Below, piece after piece: positions 1 through 9,720 of a stretch of 64,000 bases of DNA (the first letter of the stretch is position 1; every line of letters starts with the position of its first letter). A program made the translations under genes and the position numbers. The notes under the pieces are model-generated. The model was not told the origin of the DNA, did no database searches, and saw only the letters and a program-made list of their open reading frames with translations. The DNA is taken from contig NZ_BCTA01000028.1 of assembly GCF_001570485.1 (NCBI RefSeq), positions 124,001-188,000 of the forward strand. The letters run 5' to 3'. The stretch is from Mycolicibacterium novocastrense. Lineage in GTDB: Bacteria > Actinomycetota > Actinomycetes > Mycobacteriales > Mycobacteriaceae.

Positions 1-618
<618 letters not shown>

Positions 619-631
619 TCATAATCGCGTG

Positions 632-1699
632 GTGGCTTCTCCCAAAAACCCCGATTCCTTCACGTGGCCCCGGATCCTCGGCCGCCTCACCACCGGTCAG
701 TCGCTGGAGAACGGGCAGGCGGCGTGGGCGATGGACCAGATCATGACCGGTGTGGCCACCCCTGCCCAGATCGCGAGCTTCGGGGTGTCGATGCGGATGA
801 AGCGCCCGACGTCGGCGGAGGTCACCGAGCTGGCCGACACCATGCTCAAACACGCGCGCCGCGTCCCCACCGACGTGATCGGCACCGCAACCGTCGACGT
901 GGTGGGCACCGGCGGGGACGGCGCCAACACCCAGAACCTGTCCACGATGGCGGCCATCGTCGTCGCGGCCGCCGGGGTGCCGGTGATCAAGCACGGGAAC
1001 CGCGCGGCGTCCTCGCTGTCCGGGGGCGCCGACACGCTCGAGGCGCTCGGGGTGCGCATCGACCTCGGTCCCGACGACGTCGCTCGCAGCGTCGCCGAGA
1101 TAGGCATCGGGTTCGCGTTCGCGCCGCACTTCCACCCGTCGTACCGGCACGCCGGCGTGGTGCGCCGCGAGATCGGGGTGCCGACGGTGTTCAACCTGCT
1201 CGGTCCGCTGACCAATCCGGCCTCGCCGCGCGCCGGGCTGGTCGGCTGCGCGTGGGGGGAACTGGCCGAGGTGATGGCCGGCGTGTTCGCGGCCCGCGGG
1301 TCCAGCGTGCTGGTGGTCCACGGCGACGACGGTCTCGACGAGCTCACCACCACCACGACCAGCACCATCTGGCGGGTACAGGCGGGCACGGTCGAGCGGC
1401 TGAAGTTCGACCCCGCCGCGTTCGGTTTCAAGCGCGCCGAGATCTCCGAACTGGTCGGCGGCGACGCCGAGGCCAATGCGGCGTCGGTGCGCGCGGTGCT
1501 CGGCGGTGCGCCGGGGGCGGTGCGCGACGCGGTGGTCCTCAACGCCGCGGGCGCGCTGGTGGCGCACGCGGGGCTAGCCAGCGACGCCAAATGGTTGCCG
1601 GCCTGGGAGAGCGGGCTGGCCAAGGCGGCCGAGGCCATCGACTCCGGGGCGGCCGAACAGCTCCTCGCGCGTTGGGTGCGGTTCACTCAAAAAGCCTGA
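632..1699 (+). CDS. trpD: anthranilate phosphoribosyltransferase
   Basis: TrpD transfers the phosphoribosyl group of PRPP to anthranilate in tryptophan biosynthesis, in the cytoplasm. The protein has the glycine-rich PRPP-binding motif VGTGGDG, the KHGNRAASS segment, and the metal/substrate part [10 protein letters not shown]. From the GTG at 632 it is 355 residues, the usual family length. An in-frame GTG sits immediately before it at 629, and the frame stays open further upstream to 248, but the upstream part runs antisense to ctaE and lacks family similarity. No other trp gene is adjacent. Its 3' end overlaps the convergent nuclease gene by 126 bases. Confidence 0.93.
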   Translation: MASPKNPDSFTWPRILGRLTTGQSLENGQAAWAMDQIMTGVATPAQIASFGVSMRMKRPTSAEVTELADTMLKHARRVPTDVIGTATVDVVGTGGDGANTQNLSTMAAIVVAAAGVPVIKHGNRAASSLSGGADTLEALGVRIDLGPDDVARSVAEIGIGFAFAPHFHPSYRHAGVVRREIGVPTVFNLLGPLTNPASPRAGLVGCAWGELAEVMAGVFAARGSSVLVVHGDDGLDELTTTTTSTIWRVQAGTVERLKFDPAAFGFKRAEISELVGGDAEANAASVRAVLGGAPGAVRDAVVLNAAGALVAHAGLASDAKWLPAWESGLAKAAEAIDSGAAEQLLARWVRFTQKA

Positions 1700-3424
1700 G
1701 CGAGTTGCCTTCTCGATCTGTTCTGCGGCCAGGCGCGCCGAGCGCGCCGACGCGACCCAGGCCGCCCACCGGCCCGCCGCATGTACCGGTGAGCAGTAGC
1801 CGTCGTCGGCGCGCACGATGCGCACCCCGGGTTGGTGCAGCCACCGCGCGATCAGGGCCGTCTCCTCGACCAGTGCGCCGCCCAGCGGGGCTGCCGAGGG
1901 CAGAACGGCTTGTGCGCCAGCGCAGATCGCGTCGACCACCGGCATCGGCGGCACGCCGCGCGGCGCGTTTCCCGCGGCGGCCAGTTGGCCGTTGCGGATC
2001 ACCGCGAGGTGCCATCCGCCGTCGCCGTCGGGGCGTGCGGCCACCAACTCGGTGACGGCGGTCAGGGCCCGAAGTCGCTGGCCTCGCCACAATCCGTCGA
2101 TCGCGGCGGCGGCGTGATCGCGTAGGCGGGCAGCGGTCTCGTAGCGGCCCCGGTCGGCGAGGTCGGCGACGTGGGCCAGCACCGCGGCCAGCGCCCGGCC
2201 GTCGCGGCCGGCCATCAGGTCGGCCGCCCGCGCGACCGTCTCGGCGTAGTGGTCGGCGCCCACGTCGCGGGGCGCCGGGCACGGTGACAACTCCCGGTCG
2301 GGGCAGGCCGGACCGTGCACCGCGCCGCGCCCCAGCTTCTTGGTGCACGTGCGCACCCCGGTGAACCGGGCCAGTAGCGCGGCGGTGTCGACGGCGTCGG
2401 CGCGCGCACGGAACGGGCCGATCACCGCGTCGTGCTTGGGGGTGCGCACGATCGAGAAGCGGGGAAAGGCCTCGTCGGTCAACGTGATCCACCACCATCG
2501 GTGCGGGAACTTCGACCGGCGGTTGTAGGGCGGAGCGTGCGCGGCCAGCAGGCGTAGCTCGCGCACGCCTGCCTCGAGATCGTGCGCGCATTCGACGTGG
2601 TCGACCGCGGTGGCCAGGGAGGCCATCTCCTTGATGCGGGTGCGCGAGTCGGAGCCGTTGAAGTACTGCCCGACGCGTCGCCGGAGGTTGACTGCCGTGC
2701 CGACGTAGAGGACCTCAGCGCCGGGGCCGCGAAACAGGTAGACGCCGGGCCGGTGCGGCAACGCCGCGGCGAGGTGGCGGTTGCGCCGCTGCGCCGGGGT
2801 GACGTCGGGCAGGTAGGACCGCAACTCGGTGTAGGTGTGCACGCCCTGGTTGCCGACGCGCTCGATCAGCCCGTGCAGGACGTCGACGGTGGCGCGGGCG
2901 TCGTCGAGTGCGCGGTGCGTCGGGGTGGTGCTCGCGCCGAACAAGCGGGCCAGCGCGGAGAGGCGCACGCTGGGGGCCTCGTCGCGGGTGAGGACCCGGC
3001 GCGCCAGTTTGACCGTGCACAGCACCGGCGGCCGCGGCCAGGCGATCTGAGCGCGTTCGGCGGCGGCCCGTAGGAACCCGATGTCGAACCCGGCGTTGTG
3101 GGCGACCAGCACCGCCCCGCGCGAGAACTCCAGAAATGCCGGCAGCACCGACTCGATCCTGGGCGCGTTGCACACCATCGCGGTGGTGATCCCGGTCAGC
3201 GCCACGATCTGCGGCGGGATGCTGCGGCCCGGGTCCACCAGGGTGGCCAGTTCGCCGAGCACGACGCCGCCGCGCACCTTGACCGCCCCGATCTCGGTGA
3301 TCTCGTCGTGGTGGTCGCCGCTGGCGCGGCCTCCGGTGGTCTCGAGGTCGACAACGACGAACGTGGTGTCGTGCAGTGAGACGTCAGCCTGCCGATCGAC
3401 GTCGGCGAAGCTGAGCTGGCTCAC
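1574..3424 (-). CDS. DEDDh 3'-5' exonuclease fused to a GIY-YIG (UvrC-like) nuclease domain
   Basis: A two-nuclease fusion of 616 residues, the counterpart of M. tuberculosis Rv2191. The N-terminal third is a DnaQ/DNA polymerase III epsilon-type exonuclease: [11 protein letters not shown] carries the first acidic pair, followed by VAHNAGFD and [14 protein letters not shown]. The middle holds a GIY-YIG domain ([19 protein letters not shown], then LRRRVGQYF) as in UvrC and Cho. The C-terminal part is UvrC-like without a helix-hairpin-helix that I can see. The GTG at 3424 is chosen because it opens directly on the exonuclease fold; the open frame extends upstream to 3745 but overlaps the divergent small gene. 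Its role is probably DNA repair or proofreading, by inference from the domains. The last 42 codons are antisense to trpD. Confidence 0.85.
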   Translation of the reverse strand: MSQLSFADVDRQADVSLHDTTFVVVDLETTGGRASGDHHDEITEIGAVKVRGGVVLGELATLVDPGRSIPPQIVALTGITTAMVCNAPRIESVLPAFLEFSRGAVLVAHNAGFDIGFLRAAAERAQIAWPRPPVLCTVKLARRVLTRDEAPSVRLSALARLFGASTTPTHRALDDARATVDVLHGLIERVGNQGVHTYTELRSYLPDVTPAQRRNRHLAAALPHRPGVYLFRGPGAEVLYVGTAVNLRRRVGQYFNGSDSRTRIKEMASLATAVDHVECAHDLEAGVRELRLLAAHAPPYNRRSKFPHRWWWITLTDEAFPRFSIVRTPKHDAVIGPFRARADAVDTAALLARFTGVRTCTKKLGRGAVHGPACPDRELSPCPAPRDVGADHYAETVARAADLMAGRDGRALAAVLAHVADLADRGRYETAARLRDHAAAAIDGLWRGQRLRALTAVTELVAARPDGDGGWHLAVIRNGQLAAAGNAPRGVPPMPVVDAICAGAQAVLPSAAPLGGALVEETALIARWLHQPGVRIVRADDGYCSPVHAAGRWAAWVASARSARLAAEQIEKATRSGFLSEPHPTREELFGRPGVDGLGRLGQPALPGRQPFGVAG

Positions 3425-3535
3425 GGCTCGACGGTAGGAAACCCCACCGACACCTTCGGGTTGCCACGCGGGCCGTAAGAACTTGTCGGTACCCCCCGAT
3501 AGCGTGCGGACCGCACCGACCGAGAGGAGCCATTC

Positions 3536-3739
3536 GTGGGCACGGTGAAGATCGACTGCGACGACTGCGCGGTCCGCGGACCAGGCTGTCAGGACTGCGT
3601 CGTGAGTGTTCTGCTGGGCGTACCCGACACCTTGCTGGACGACGAACGTCGAGCGCTGGAGGTGCTCGCCGATGTGGGCCTGGCGCCGCGACTGCGGCTG
3701 GTACCCATCCGCCGGGAGGGCAGTTCGGGTGTCGCCTGA
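3536..3739 (+). CDS. small conserved Cys-rich protein, function unknown
   Basis: A 67-residue protein starting at GTG 3536 behind a strong ribosome binding site (GAGAGGAG, bases 3522-3529). Four cysteines are grouped near the N terminus in the pattern C-x2-C-x6-C-x2-C (residues about 8-21), which could bind a metal or form disulfides. The rest is a compact sequence with a predicted helix around the [14 protein letters not shown] segment. There is no signal peptide. It lies divergent from the nuclease gene and upstream of ripC, separated from ripC by about 150 bases, so it is probably its own transcript. I do not recognise the family and assign no function. The good ribosome binding site and GC codon pattern support it being real. 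Confidence 0.62.
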   Translation: MGTVKIDCDDCAVRGPGCQDCVVSVLLGVPDTLLDDERRALEVLADVGLAPRLRLVPIRREGSSGVA

Positions 3740-3802
3740 TGACACGCGGCGTGGCGGGCGACGGAACGAAATATGAGCTGCCTGTTAAATTTGCGTCTTC
3801 TG

Positions 3803-3833
3803 TTGGACAATCCCCGATGCCGTTTCGTAACCT
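3803..3833 (+). promoter_or_regulatory. possible ripC promoter
   Basis: TTGGAC at 3803-3808 and TAACCT at 3828-3833 fit a -35/-10 pair with a rather long 19-base spacer. The -10 matches the mycobacterial TANNNT pattern. It lies about 60 bases before the ripC start. This is pattern reading only; no transcript start is known here. Confidence 0.35.
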
Positions 3834-3893
3834 GTCTGAGACCTAAGGGCTATTCGACACGGCTTCGTTCCGGAAGTTGAAGGACGCAAAATC

Positions 3894-5015
3894 TTGAGGC
3901 TCGACCACACGCGCTTGACCATTCGTGGGTTCCTTCGCCCCCTCGTCAGCGCGATAGTCGGTATCACGTTTTTCGCGAGTTTCTTCGCCGTCAGTGTGCA
4001 GGCCGATCCGGCCGACGACGCGCTGGCGAAGCTCAACGAACTGTCGCGACAGGCCGAGCAGACCACCGAGGCGATGCACTCGGCGCAGCTCGATCTCGAC
4101 AACAAGCTGGCCATCCAGCGGGACGCCGAGGCCAAGCACGCCGCCGATGCGGCAGCGGCGAAGGCGGCCCGCGAACAGTTGGCAAACTTTCAGAACGCCG
4201 TCGACAGGGTTGCCGCGGCCCAGTACATGGGCGGCAGAACCGATGGACTGGACGCGATCCTGACCGCGGGCTCGCCGCAGGGCCTCATCGATCAGTTGTC
4301 GGTGCAACGTGTGATGGCCGCCGAGATGTCGGCGCAGATGAAGAGCTACCGCGAGATCGGCAGGCAGGCCGCCCTGGCCGAAGAGGCCTCCGCGACGTCG
4401 GCCGCCGCAGCCAAGACCGCCGCCGAGCAGGCCGCCGCCGTCCGGGCCGACCTGCAGTCCAAGCAGAGCAGGCTGCAGGTGCAGATCGCCGTCGTGAAGT
4501 CGCAGTACGAGGCGTTGACACCGAACCAGCGCGAAGCGCTTGCCGCCATCCCGCCCATGCCTCCGGTGCCCGCGCCCGCGCCGGCGCCCCCCGGCGGTGA
4601 CCCCGCGGTCCTGGCCGCACCGCCGGCGCCCGGAGCCATCCCGCCCGGAGACGTCGCGGCCCCGGGCAGCGGACACTCCGCCACCGTGATCCAGGCCGCG
4701 CTGAGCCGTATCGGCTCGCCGTACTCGTGGGGCGGATCCGGACCGAGCGCATTCGACTGCTCGGGGCTGGTGATGTGGGCGTTCCAACAGGCCGGCATCT
4801 CGCTGCCGCACTCCAGCCAGGCGCTGGCCCGCGGTGGTCAGCCGGTCTCCCAGGACCAGATGCAGCCCGGTGACGTCGTCAACTACTACTCCGACGCGTC
4901 ACACTCGGCCATCTACATCGGTGACGGAATGATGGTGCACGCCTCGACCTACGGCACGCCGGTGCGAGTCGCCCCGGTGGACAATGCGCCGATCTACAAC
5001 GTCCGCCGTTACTGA
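3894..5015 (+). CDS. ripC: secreted NlpC/P60 peptidoglycan endopeptidase RipC
   Basis: An exported D,L-endopeptidase that cleaves peptidoglycan stem peptides (counterpart of Rv2190c). The N terminus has a basic region and hydrophobic signal segment ending near VSVQADPADD. An alanine/glutamine-rich coiled coil follows (about residues 45-220), then a Pro/Ala linker, and a C-terminal NlpC/P60 domain (about 260-373). The catalytic triad is visible: Cys289 in FDCSGLVMW, His337 in SDASHSAIYIG and His349 in MMVHAST. The start is a TTG at 3894, chosen because it gives the M. tuberculosis-like N terminus (RLD...). Coiled-coil plus NlpC/P60 proteins of this type are activated by the FtsEX complex in M. 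tuberculosis. The next gene overlaps its 3' end by 32 bases. Confidence 0.92.
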   Translation: MRLDHTRLTIRGFLRPLVSAIVGITFFASFFAVSVQADPADDALAKLNELSRQAEQTTEAMHSAQLDLDNKLAIQRDAEAKHAADAAAAKAAREQLANFQNAVDRVAAAQYMGGRTDGLDAILTAGSPQGLIDQLSVQRVMAAEMSAQMKSYREIGRQAALAEEASATSAAAAKTAAEQAAAVRADLQSKQSRLQVQIAVVKSQYEALTPNQREALAAIPPMPPVPAPAPAPPGGDPAVLAAPPAPGAIPPGDVAAPGSGHSATVIQAALSRIGSPYSWGGSGPSAFDCSGLVMWAFQQAGISLPHSSQALARGGQPVSQDQMQPGDVVNYYSDASHSAIYIGDGMMVHASTYGTPVRVAPVDNAPIYNVRRY

Positions 5016-5835
5016 CCGCCGGGGTGTCGCGCACGCGAGGAGTAGGTCTCGGCTCGCGGCGCTGCTCATCGCCGAACTCATCTTCGCGCTGCTGATCGTC
5101 GGCCGCTCCGAGGCCCCGTCCGGGCCGGCGGTGGCCACACCCGCTGCTCCGGCGTCGCTGACCACGCCCGTCGCGGCGTCGCGCGTCCACACACTGGCCG
5201 ACGGCCGTGCGGTCCGACTGACGAACCTCGGCGGGGCGCGCACCGATCGGCTGCTGTCCCGGATCGCGGCCGAGATGGACGGCGCCGCCGCGGCGGTCAC
5301 CGGGTTCTGGGGCCCGCAGTGGCCGCGCGAGATCGTGATCGCCGTCGCGGGCACCGACGCGCAGTTCGCGGCGATCGGCGGCGGTGACATCCACACCGCG
5401 GCCACTACCACGCCCGAGCGGATCACGTTCGCCCCCGGCGCCGCCGACCTGAGCGACGCCGCGTTGCGAATCGTGTTGCGCCACGAACTTTTTCACTACG
5501 CGGCCCGCGACCGAACCGCATCTGATGCACCCCGCTGGCTCACCGAGGGGGTGGCCGACTTCGTTGCCCGGCCCGCGACCCCGGTGCCCGACGCCTCGCT
5601 TCTCACGCTGCCCGCCGACGCCGAGCTTTCCGGGCCGGACCGTTCGCCGGCCTACGACCGGGCCTGGTGGTTCAGCCGGTTCGTCGCCGACCGGTACGGC
5701 GCGGGCACCCTACTCGCGCTGTACCACCGGGCGTGCGGACCCGGTCACCCCGCCGTCGCAACGGCGGTGCGCGACACCCTGGGTATGGACCTCGACGCCG
5801 TGCTCACCGAGTGGCGGCAGTGGGCGAGCCGCTGA
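4984..5835 (+). CDS. probable exported HExxH metallopeptidase-like protein (Rv2189c type)
   Basis: A 283-residue protein with an N-terminal hydrophobic segment (LAALLIAELIFALLIVGRSEAP), which could be a signal peptide or anchor. The C-terminal half carries a gluzincin-type zinc site: HELFH at residues 167-171 followed by Glu188 in WLTEGVADF, the spacing expected for the third zinc ligand of peptidase-MA-like proteins. This suggests an extracytoplasmic protease, although the substrate is unknown and M. tuberculosis Rv2189c is usually annotated as hypothetical. The ATG at 4984 overlaps ripC by 32 bases and is the best start available. It is followed one base later by pimB. The position between ripC and pimB suggests a cell-envelope role. 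Confidence 0.75.
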   Translation: MRRSTTSAVTDRRGVAHARSRSRLAALLIAELIFALLIVGRSEAPSGPAVATPAAPASLTTPVAASRVHTLADGRAVRLTNLGGARTDRLLSRIAAEMDGAAAAVTGFWGPQWPREIVIAVAGTDAQFAAIGGGDIHTAATTTPERITFAPGAADLSDAALRIVLRHELFHYAARDRTASDAPRWLTEGVADFVARPATPVPDASLLTLPADAELSGPDRSPAYDRAWWFSRFVADRYGAGTLLALYHRACGPGHPAVATAVRDTLGMDLDAVLTEWRQWASR

Positions 5836-5836
5836 C

Positions 5837-6973
5837 GTGAGCCGGGTTCTGTTGGTCACCAACGATTTTCCGCCGCGGCGCGGTGGCATCCAGTCCTATC
5901 TGCAGGCGCTCGTCGACCACCTCGTCGCCGACGGGCGGCACACGCTGACGGTGTACGCGCCGAAGTGGAAGGGCGCCGACGAGTTCGACCGGGACGCGCC
6001 GTATCGGGTCGTGCGGCACCCGACCACCCTCATGCTGCCCGAGCCGTCGGTGAGCAGCCGAATGCGGCGCCTCATCGAACAGACCGCCGCCGAGACGGTC
6101 TGGTTCGGTGCGGCGGCCCCGCTGGCGTTGATGGCGCCGCTGGCCCGCGGCGCAGGCGCGCGCCGGGTGATCGCCAGTACACACGGTCACGAGGTCGGCT
6201 GGTCGATGTTGCCCCTGGCGCGAAATGCTCTGCGGCGCATCGGATCGGGCACCGACGCAGTCACCTACGTCAGCCAGTACACCCGGCGCCGGTTCGCGTC
6301 GGCGTTCGGCCCGCATGCCGCGCTCGAACACCTGCCGCCGGGCGTCGACACCGACCGGTTCACCCCCGACGAGGTCGCGCGAGCGCAACTACGGGCCCGC
6401 TACCGGCTCGGCAACCGGCCCGTCGTCGTCTGTCTGTCGCGCCTGGTTCCGCGCAAGGGACAGGACATGTTGATCCGGGCCATGCCCGCCATCCGGCAAC
6501 GTGTGCCCGATGCGGCGCTGGTGATCGTCGGCGGCGGGCCCTACCGGTCGACCCTGCACAAGCTGGCGCACAGCTTCGGGGTGGCCGACGACGTCGTGTT
6601 CACCGACGCCGTCCCCGGCGACGAGTTGCCCGCCCACCACGCCATGGCCGACGTGTTCGCGATGCCGTGCCGCACCCGCGGCGCCGGACTGGACGTCGAA
6701 GGTCTGGGCATCGTCTACCTCGAGGCGTCGGCGACGGGGGTTCCGGTGGTGGCCGGACGCTCCGGCGGGGCGCCGGAGACCGTGCGCGACGGGCAGACCG
6801 GAGTGGTGGTCGACGGTTGGGATGTCGGCGCGATCGCGGCGGCGGTCGGCGATCTGCTGGCCGATCCCGACCGTGCCGTCCGGATGGGCGCGGCGGGCAG
6901 GCGCTGGGTGGTCGACAAGTGGCAGTGGCACACCCAGGCGAAGCGGTTGTCGAACCTGCTCTATCCGGTGTAG
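5837..6973 (+). CDS. pimB: GDP-mannose-dependent phosphatidylinositol mannosyltransferase
   Basis: A GT4 glycosyltransferase that adds the second mannose (O-6 position) to PIM1 on the cytoplasmic face, an early step of PIM/LM/LAM synthesis (counterpart of Rv2188c, often written PimB'). It is 378 residues from GTG 5837. Visible motifs are the N-terminal glycine-rich loop [13 protein letters not shown], the acceptor-side [10 protein letters not shown], the hinge [13 protein letters not shown] and the donor-binding E-x7-E region [20 protein letters not shown]. The start codon follows the stop of the preceding gene by one base, implying co-translation. Its 3' end overlaps convergent fadD15 by 13 bases. 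Confidence 0.93.
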   Translation: MSRVLLVTNDFPPRRGGIQSYLQALVDHLVADGRHTLTVYAPKWKGADEFDRDAPYRVVRHPTTLMLPEPSVSSRMRRLIEQTAAETVWFGAAAPLALMAPLARGAGARRVIASTHGHEVGWSMLPLARNALRRIGSGTDAVTYVSQYTRRRFASAFGPHAALEHLPPGVDTDRFTPDEVARAQLRARYRLGNRPVVVCLSRLVPRKGQDMLIRAMPAIRQRVPDAALVIVGGGPYRSTLHKLAHSFGVADDVVFTDAVPGDELPAHHAMADVFAMPCRTRGAGLDVEGLGIVYLEASATGVPVVAGRSGGAPETVRDGQTGVVVDGWDVGAIAAAVGDLLADPDRAVRMGAAGRRWVVDKWQWHTQAKRLSNLLYPV

Positions 6974-8760
6974 ATCGCCTCGATGTCGTCGGCGAACTTC
7001 TGCGCCACCACCTTTCGCTTGACCTTCAACGTCGGGGTCAGCTCGCCGGTGTCCTCGGTGAAGTCGACGGACAGGATGCGGAACTTGCGGATCGCCTCGG
7101 CCTTCGACACCGCCTGATTGGCCTCCTTGACCGCGAGGTCGATCTCGGCGACCAGGTCGGGGTCGGTCGCCAGGTCGCCGACCGACGTGCCTGCGCCCTT
7201 GCCGTTTCGTTCCTTCCACCCCTCGATCGCCTCGGGATCGATCGTGATCAGCGCGCCGATGAACGGCTTGGCGTCGCCGACGGCCATCGCCTGGCTGATC
7301 AGCGGGTGGGCGCGCAACCGGTCTTCGAGTATCGCCGGCGCGACGTTCTTGCCGCCCGCGGTGACGATGATTTCCTTCTTGCGGCCGATGATGGTCAGGA
7401 AGCCGTCCTCGTCGATCGCGCCGAGGTCGCCGGTGTGGAACCAGCCGTCGGAGAACACGGCGTTGGTCTCCCCGTCGTTGTTCCAATACCCTGCGAACAC
7501 GACGCCGCCCTTGACCAGTAGTTCGTCGTCGTCGTTGAGGCGCATGCTGTTGCCCGGCAACAGTTTCCCGACCGAACCCACCTTGATGTCGTCGATTCGG
7601 TTGACCGTGATCGCGGCGCTGGTCTCGGTGAGGCCGTAGCCCTCGTAGATCGTCAGCCCCACGCCGCGGTAGAAGTGGCTGAGCCGTGCGCCCAGCGGAG
7701 CGCCGCCGGAAATGGCGGCGCGGCAGTCGCCGCCCAGCGCCGCGCGTAGTTTGCCGTACACCAGGCGGTCGAACACCGCGTGCTTGGCGCGCAGCAGCAG
7801 GCCGGCCTTGCCGGTGTCCAGCGACTTGCTCCACTCGATCGCGGTGTCGGCGGCCATCTCGAAGATTCGGCCCTTGCCGTCGTTGCGGGCGTTCTGCTCG
7901 GCGGTGTTGTAAACCTTCTCGAACACGCGCGGCACCGACACCACGAGCGTTGGCTTGAACACCGCGAACGTCGGCACCAGGTTCTTGATGTCGCTGGTGA
8001 AGCCCAAGGTGACTTTATAGGTGAAGGCCGCGAGCGTGATCGCCCTCGCAAGCACGTGTGCCAGCGGCAAAAACACCAGCATGCGCTCGCCCTTGTCGAG
8101 CAGTGTCGGGAAGCACTCCTTCGCGCCGCGGATCTCGTGCACCAGGTTCGAGTGGGTCAGCTGGCACCCCTTCGGCTGACCCGTGGTGCCCGACGTGTAG
8201 ATCAGCGTCGCGGGATCGGCGGCCGCCAGACCGGCCAACCGGTCGTCGAGTTGTTTGGCGTCGACCGACTTCCCCGCCTGGGCGAGTTCGTCGAGCACCG
8301 GTGTGCCCGCGCTTTCGATGCGCAACACTTCCCGGAGCCCGGGCAGTTCGTCCTCGAGGTGCTCGATCCTGTCGGCGTGCTGGTCGGTCTCGACGATCAG
8401 CAGCACGGCTTCGGAGTCCGAGAGCACGAACTTCACCTGCTCGGGCGAGTTGGTCTCGTAGATCGGCACGGTGAGCGCGCCGGTGGCCAGGATCGCGAAG
8501 TCCAGGATGGGCCATTCGTAGCGGGTGGCCGACATCAGCGCCACGCGGTCACCGGGCTGCACGCCCTTGGCGATCAGTCCGAGCGCGGCGGAGCGAATCT
8601 GGTCGGCGGCCTGCTTGCTCGTCACATCGGTCCACGAACCGTCCACGAGGCGCTGGAAGATCACATGGTCGGGATCGTCGCGCTCATGGTCGAACACGGC
8701 GCGCACGACACTGTCGTGATCTTCCACCGTGAAGGACGCGGGCACACTGAACTCACGCAC
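6961..8760 (-). CDS. fadD15: long-chain fatty acid-CoA ligase FadD15
   Basis: An AMP-forming acyl-CoA synthetase of 599 residues that activates long-chain fatty acids (counterpart of Rv2187). The ATP/AMP-binding P-loop [13 protein letters not shown], the adenine motif YEGYGLTET, the acidic GWFHTGDLG and the catalytic lysine region near the C terminus (TLKVKRKVV) are all present. The GTG at 8760 gives the N terminus [15 protein letters not shown], close to the M. tuberculosis protein; the frame is open to 8796 but the extra residues do not fit. It is divergent from the small SRPBCC gene at 8853. Proximity to lipid-binding SRPBCC proteins and an acyltransferase suggests a shared role in membrane lipid metabolism. 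Confidence 0.93.
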   Translation of the reverse strand: MREFSVPASFTVEDHDSVVRAVFDHERDDPDHVIFQRLVDGSWTDVTSKQAADQIRSAALGLIAKGVQPGDRVALMSATRYEWPILDFAILATGALTVPIYETNSPEQVKFVLSDSEAVLLIVETDQHADRIEHLEDELPGLREVLRIESAGTPVLDELAQAGKSVDAKQLDDRLAGLAAADPATLIYTSGTTGQPKGCQLTHSNLVHEIRGAKECFPTLLDKGERMLVFLPLAHVLARAITLAAFTYKVTLGFTSDIKNLVPTFAVFKPTLVVSVPRVFEKVYNTAEQNARNDGKGRIFEMAADTAIEWSKSLDTGKAGLLLRAKHAVFDRLVYGKLRAALGGDCRAAISGGAPLGARLSHFYRGVGLTIYEGYGLTETSAAITVNRIDDIKVGSVGKLLPGNSMRLNDDDELLVKGGVVFAGYWNNDGETNAVFSDGWFHTGDLGAIDEDGFLTIIGRKKEIIVTAGGKNVAPAILEDRLRAHPLISQAMAVGDAKPFIGALITIDPEAIEGWKERNGKGAGTSVGDLATDPDLVAEIDLAVKEANQAVSKAEAIRKFRILSVDFTEDTGELTPTLKVKRKVVAQKFADDIEAIYTG

Positions 8761-8852
8761 GGTCTTGGCCTCTCGATACGGCTGCTCTTGCCGCATCCAC
8801 CCTAGTCGGCCGGGATCGGGCCGGGCAGGCTCGTATGTGAAGCTGGTATGCC

Positions 8853-9242
8853 ATGAACAGCATTCAGATCGCGGACGACACGTTCGTCGCGGCGGACCCC
8901 GCCGAGGTCGGCCGCTACGTCGCCGATCCTGCGAGCTGGCGTCGTTGGTGGCCGGATCTGCGGCTGACCGTGGTGGAGGACCGCGGCGACAAGGGCCACC
9001 GCTGGACCGTCACCGGGGCGCTCGTCGGGACGATGGAGGTCTGGCTGGAACCGGTGCTCGACGGCGTCGTGCTGCACTATTTTCTGCACGCCGAACCGGC
9101 GGGGGTGGCGGCGTGGCAGCTGGCCAAGATGAATCTGGCGAAGATGAACCACCGGCGCCGGGTCGCGGGTAAGAACATGGCATTCGAGGTGAAGCAGCGG
9201 CTGGAGGCCACGCGCCCGGTGGGTGTGTCGCCGTTGGCCTGA
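8853..9242 (+). CDS. SRPBCC (START-like) protein, Rv2186c type
   Basis: A 129-residue protein with the layout of a polyketide cyclase/START-like fold: an N-terminal strand, a helical segment with [15 protein letters not shown], a string of beta strands, and a long C-terminal helix ([27 protein letters not shown]). Such domains bind hydrophobic ligands in a central cavity. No catalytic residues can be assigned. It heads a run of four same-strand genes with a second SRPBCC protein and an ArsA-like ATPase, an order kept in M. tuberculosis (Rv2186c-Rv2183c). The ligand is unknown. Lipid binding is an inference from the fold and from the neighbouring fadD15 and acyltransferase. Confidence 0.8.
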   Translation: MNSIQIADDTFVAADPAEVGRYVADPASWRRWWPDLRLTVVEDRGDKGHRWTVTGALVGTMEVWLEPVLDGVVLHYFLHAEPAGVAAWQLAKMNLAKMNHRRRVAGKNMAFEVKQRLEATRPVGVSPLA

Positions 9243-9282
9243 GGCTTCGGCCGTCGACGACAGGGGAGGGTAGATTTTCAAC

Positions 9283-9720
9283 GTGGCGGACAAGACGGCG
9301 CAGACCATCTACATCGATGCCGATCCCTCGACGGTCATGGACGTCATCGCGGACATCGGGTCCTATCCGGACTGGGTGGCCGAGTACAAGGAGACCGAGG
9401 TACTCGAGGCCGACGCCGACGGTTACCCGAAGACCGCCCGGTTGGTGCTGGATGCGGCCGTGCTCAAGGACACCATGGTGTTGTCTTACAACTGGCCGCC
9501 TGATCGCCAGTCCGTGACGTGGTCGCTGGTGTCCAGCTCGCTGCTGAGGTCGCTGGAAGGCGCATATCGCTTGTCGCCCAAGGGATCAGGGACAGACGTC
9601 ACCTACGAACTGTCTGTCGATTTGATCATTCCGATGATCGGGCTGTTGAAGCGCAAAGCCGAACGGCGCCTCACGGACACCGCGTTGAAGGACCTCAAGA
9701 AACGAGTCGAGGCTGAGTGA
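9283..9720 (+). CDS. SRPBCC (START-like) protein, TB16.3 homolog
   Basis: A 145-residue SRPBCC/Coq10-like protein, the counterpart of Rv2185c (TB16.3). It begins at GTG 9283 after a purine-rich AGGGGAGGG ribosome binding site. The N terminus (TIYIDADPSTVMDVIADIGSYPDWV) is the classic start of this fold, and the basic C-terminal helix (LLKRKAERRLTDTALKDLKKR) closes the cavity. It overlaps the next gene by 4 bases (GTGA), so the two are probably translated together. The tight coupling suggests that the SRPBCC protein and the ATPase act as partners. The ligand is unknown. Confidence 0.85.
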   Translation: MADKTAQTIYIDADPSTVMDVIADIGSYPDWVAEYKETEVLEADADGYPKTARLVLDAAVLKDTMVLSYNWPPDRQSVTWSLVSSSLLRSLEGAYRLSPKGSGTDVTYELSVDLIIPMIGLLKRKAERRLTDTALKDLKKRVEAE

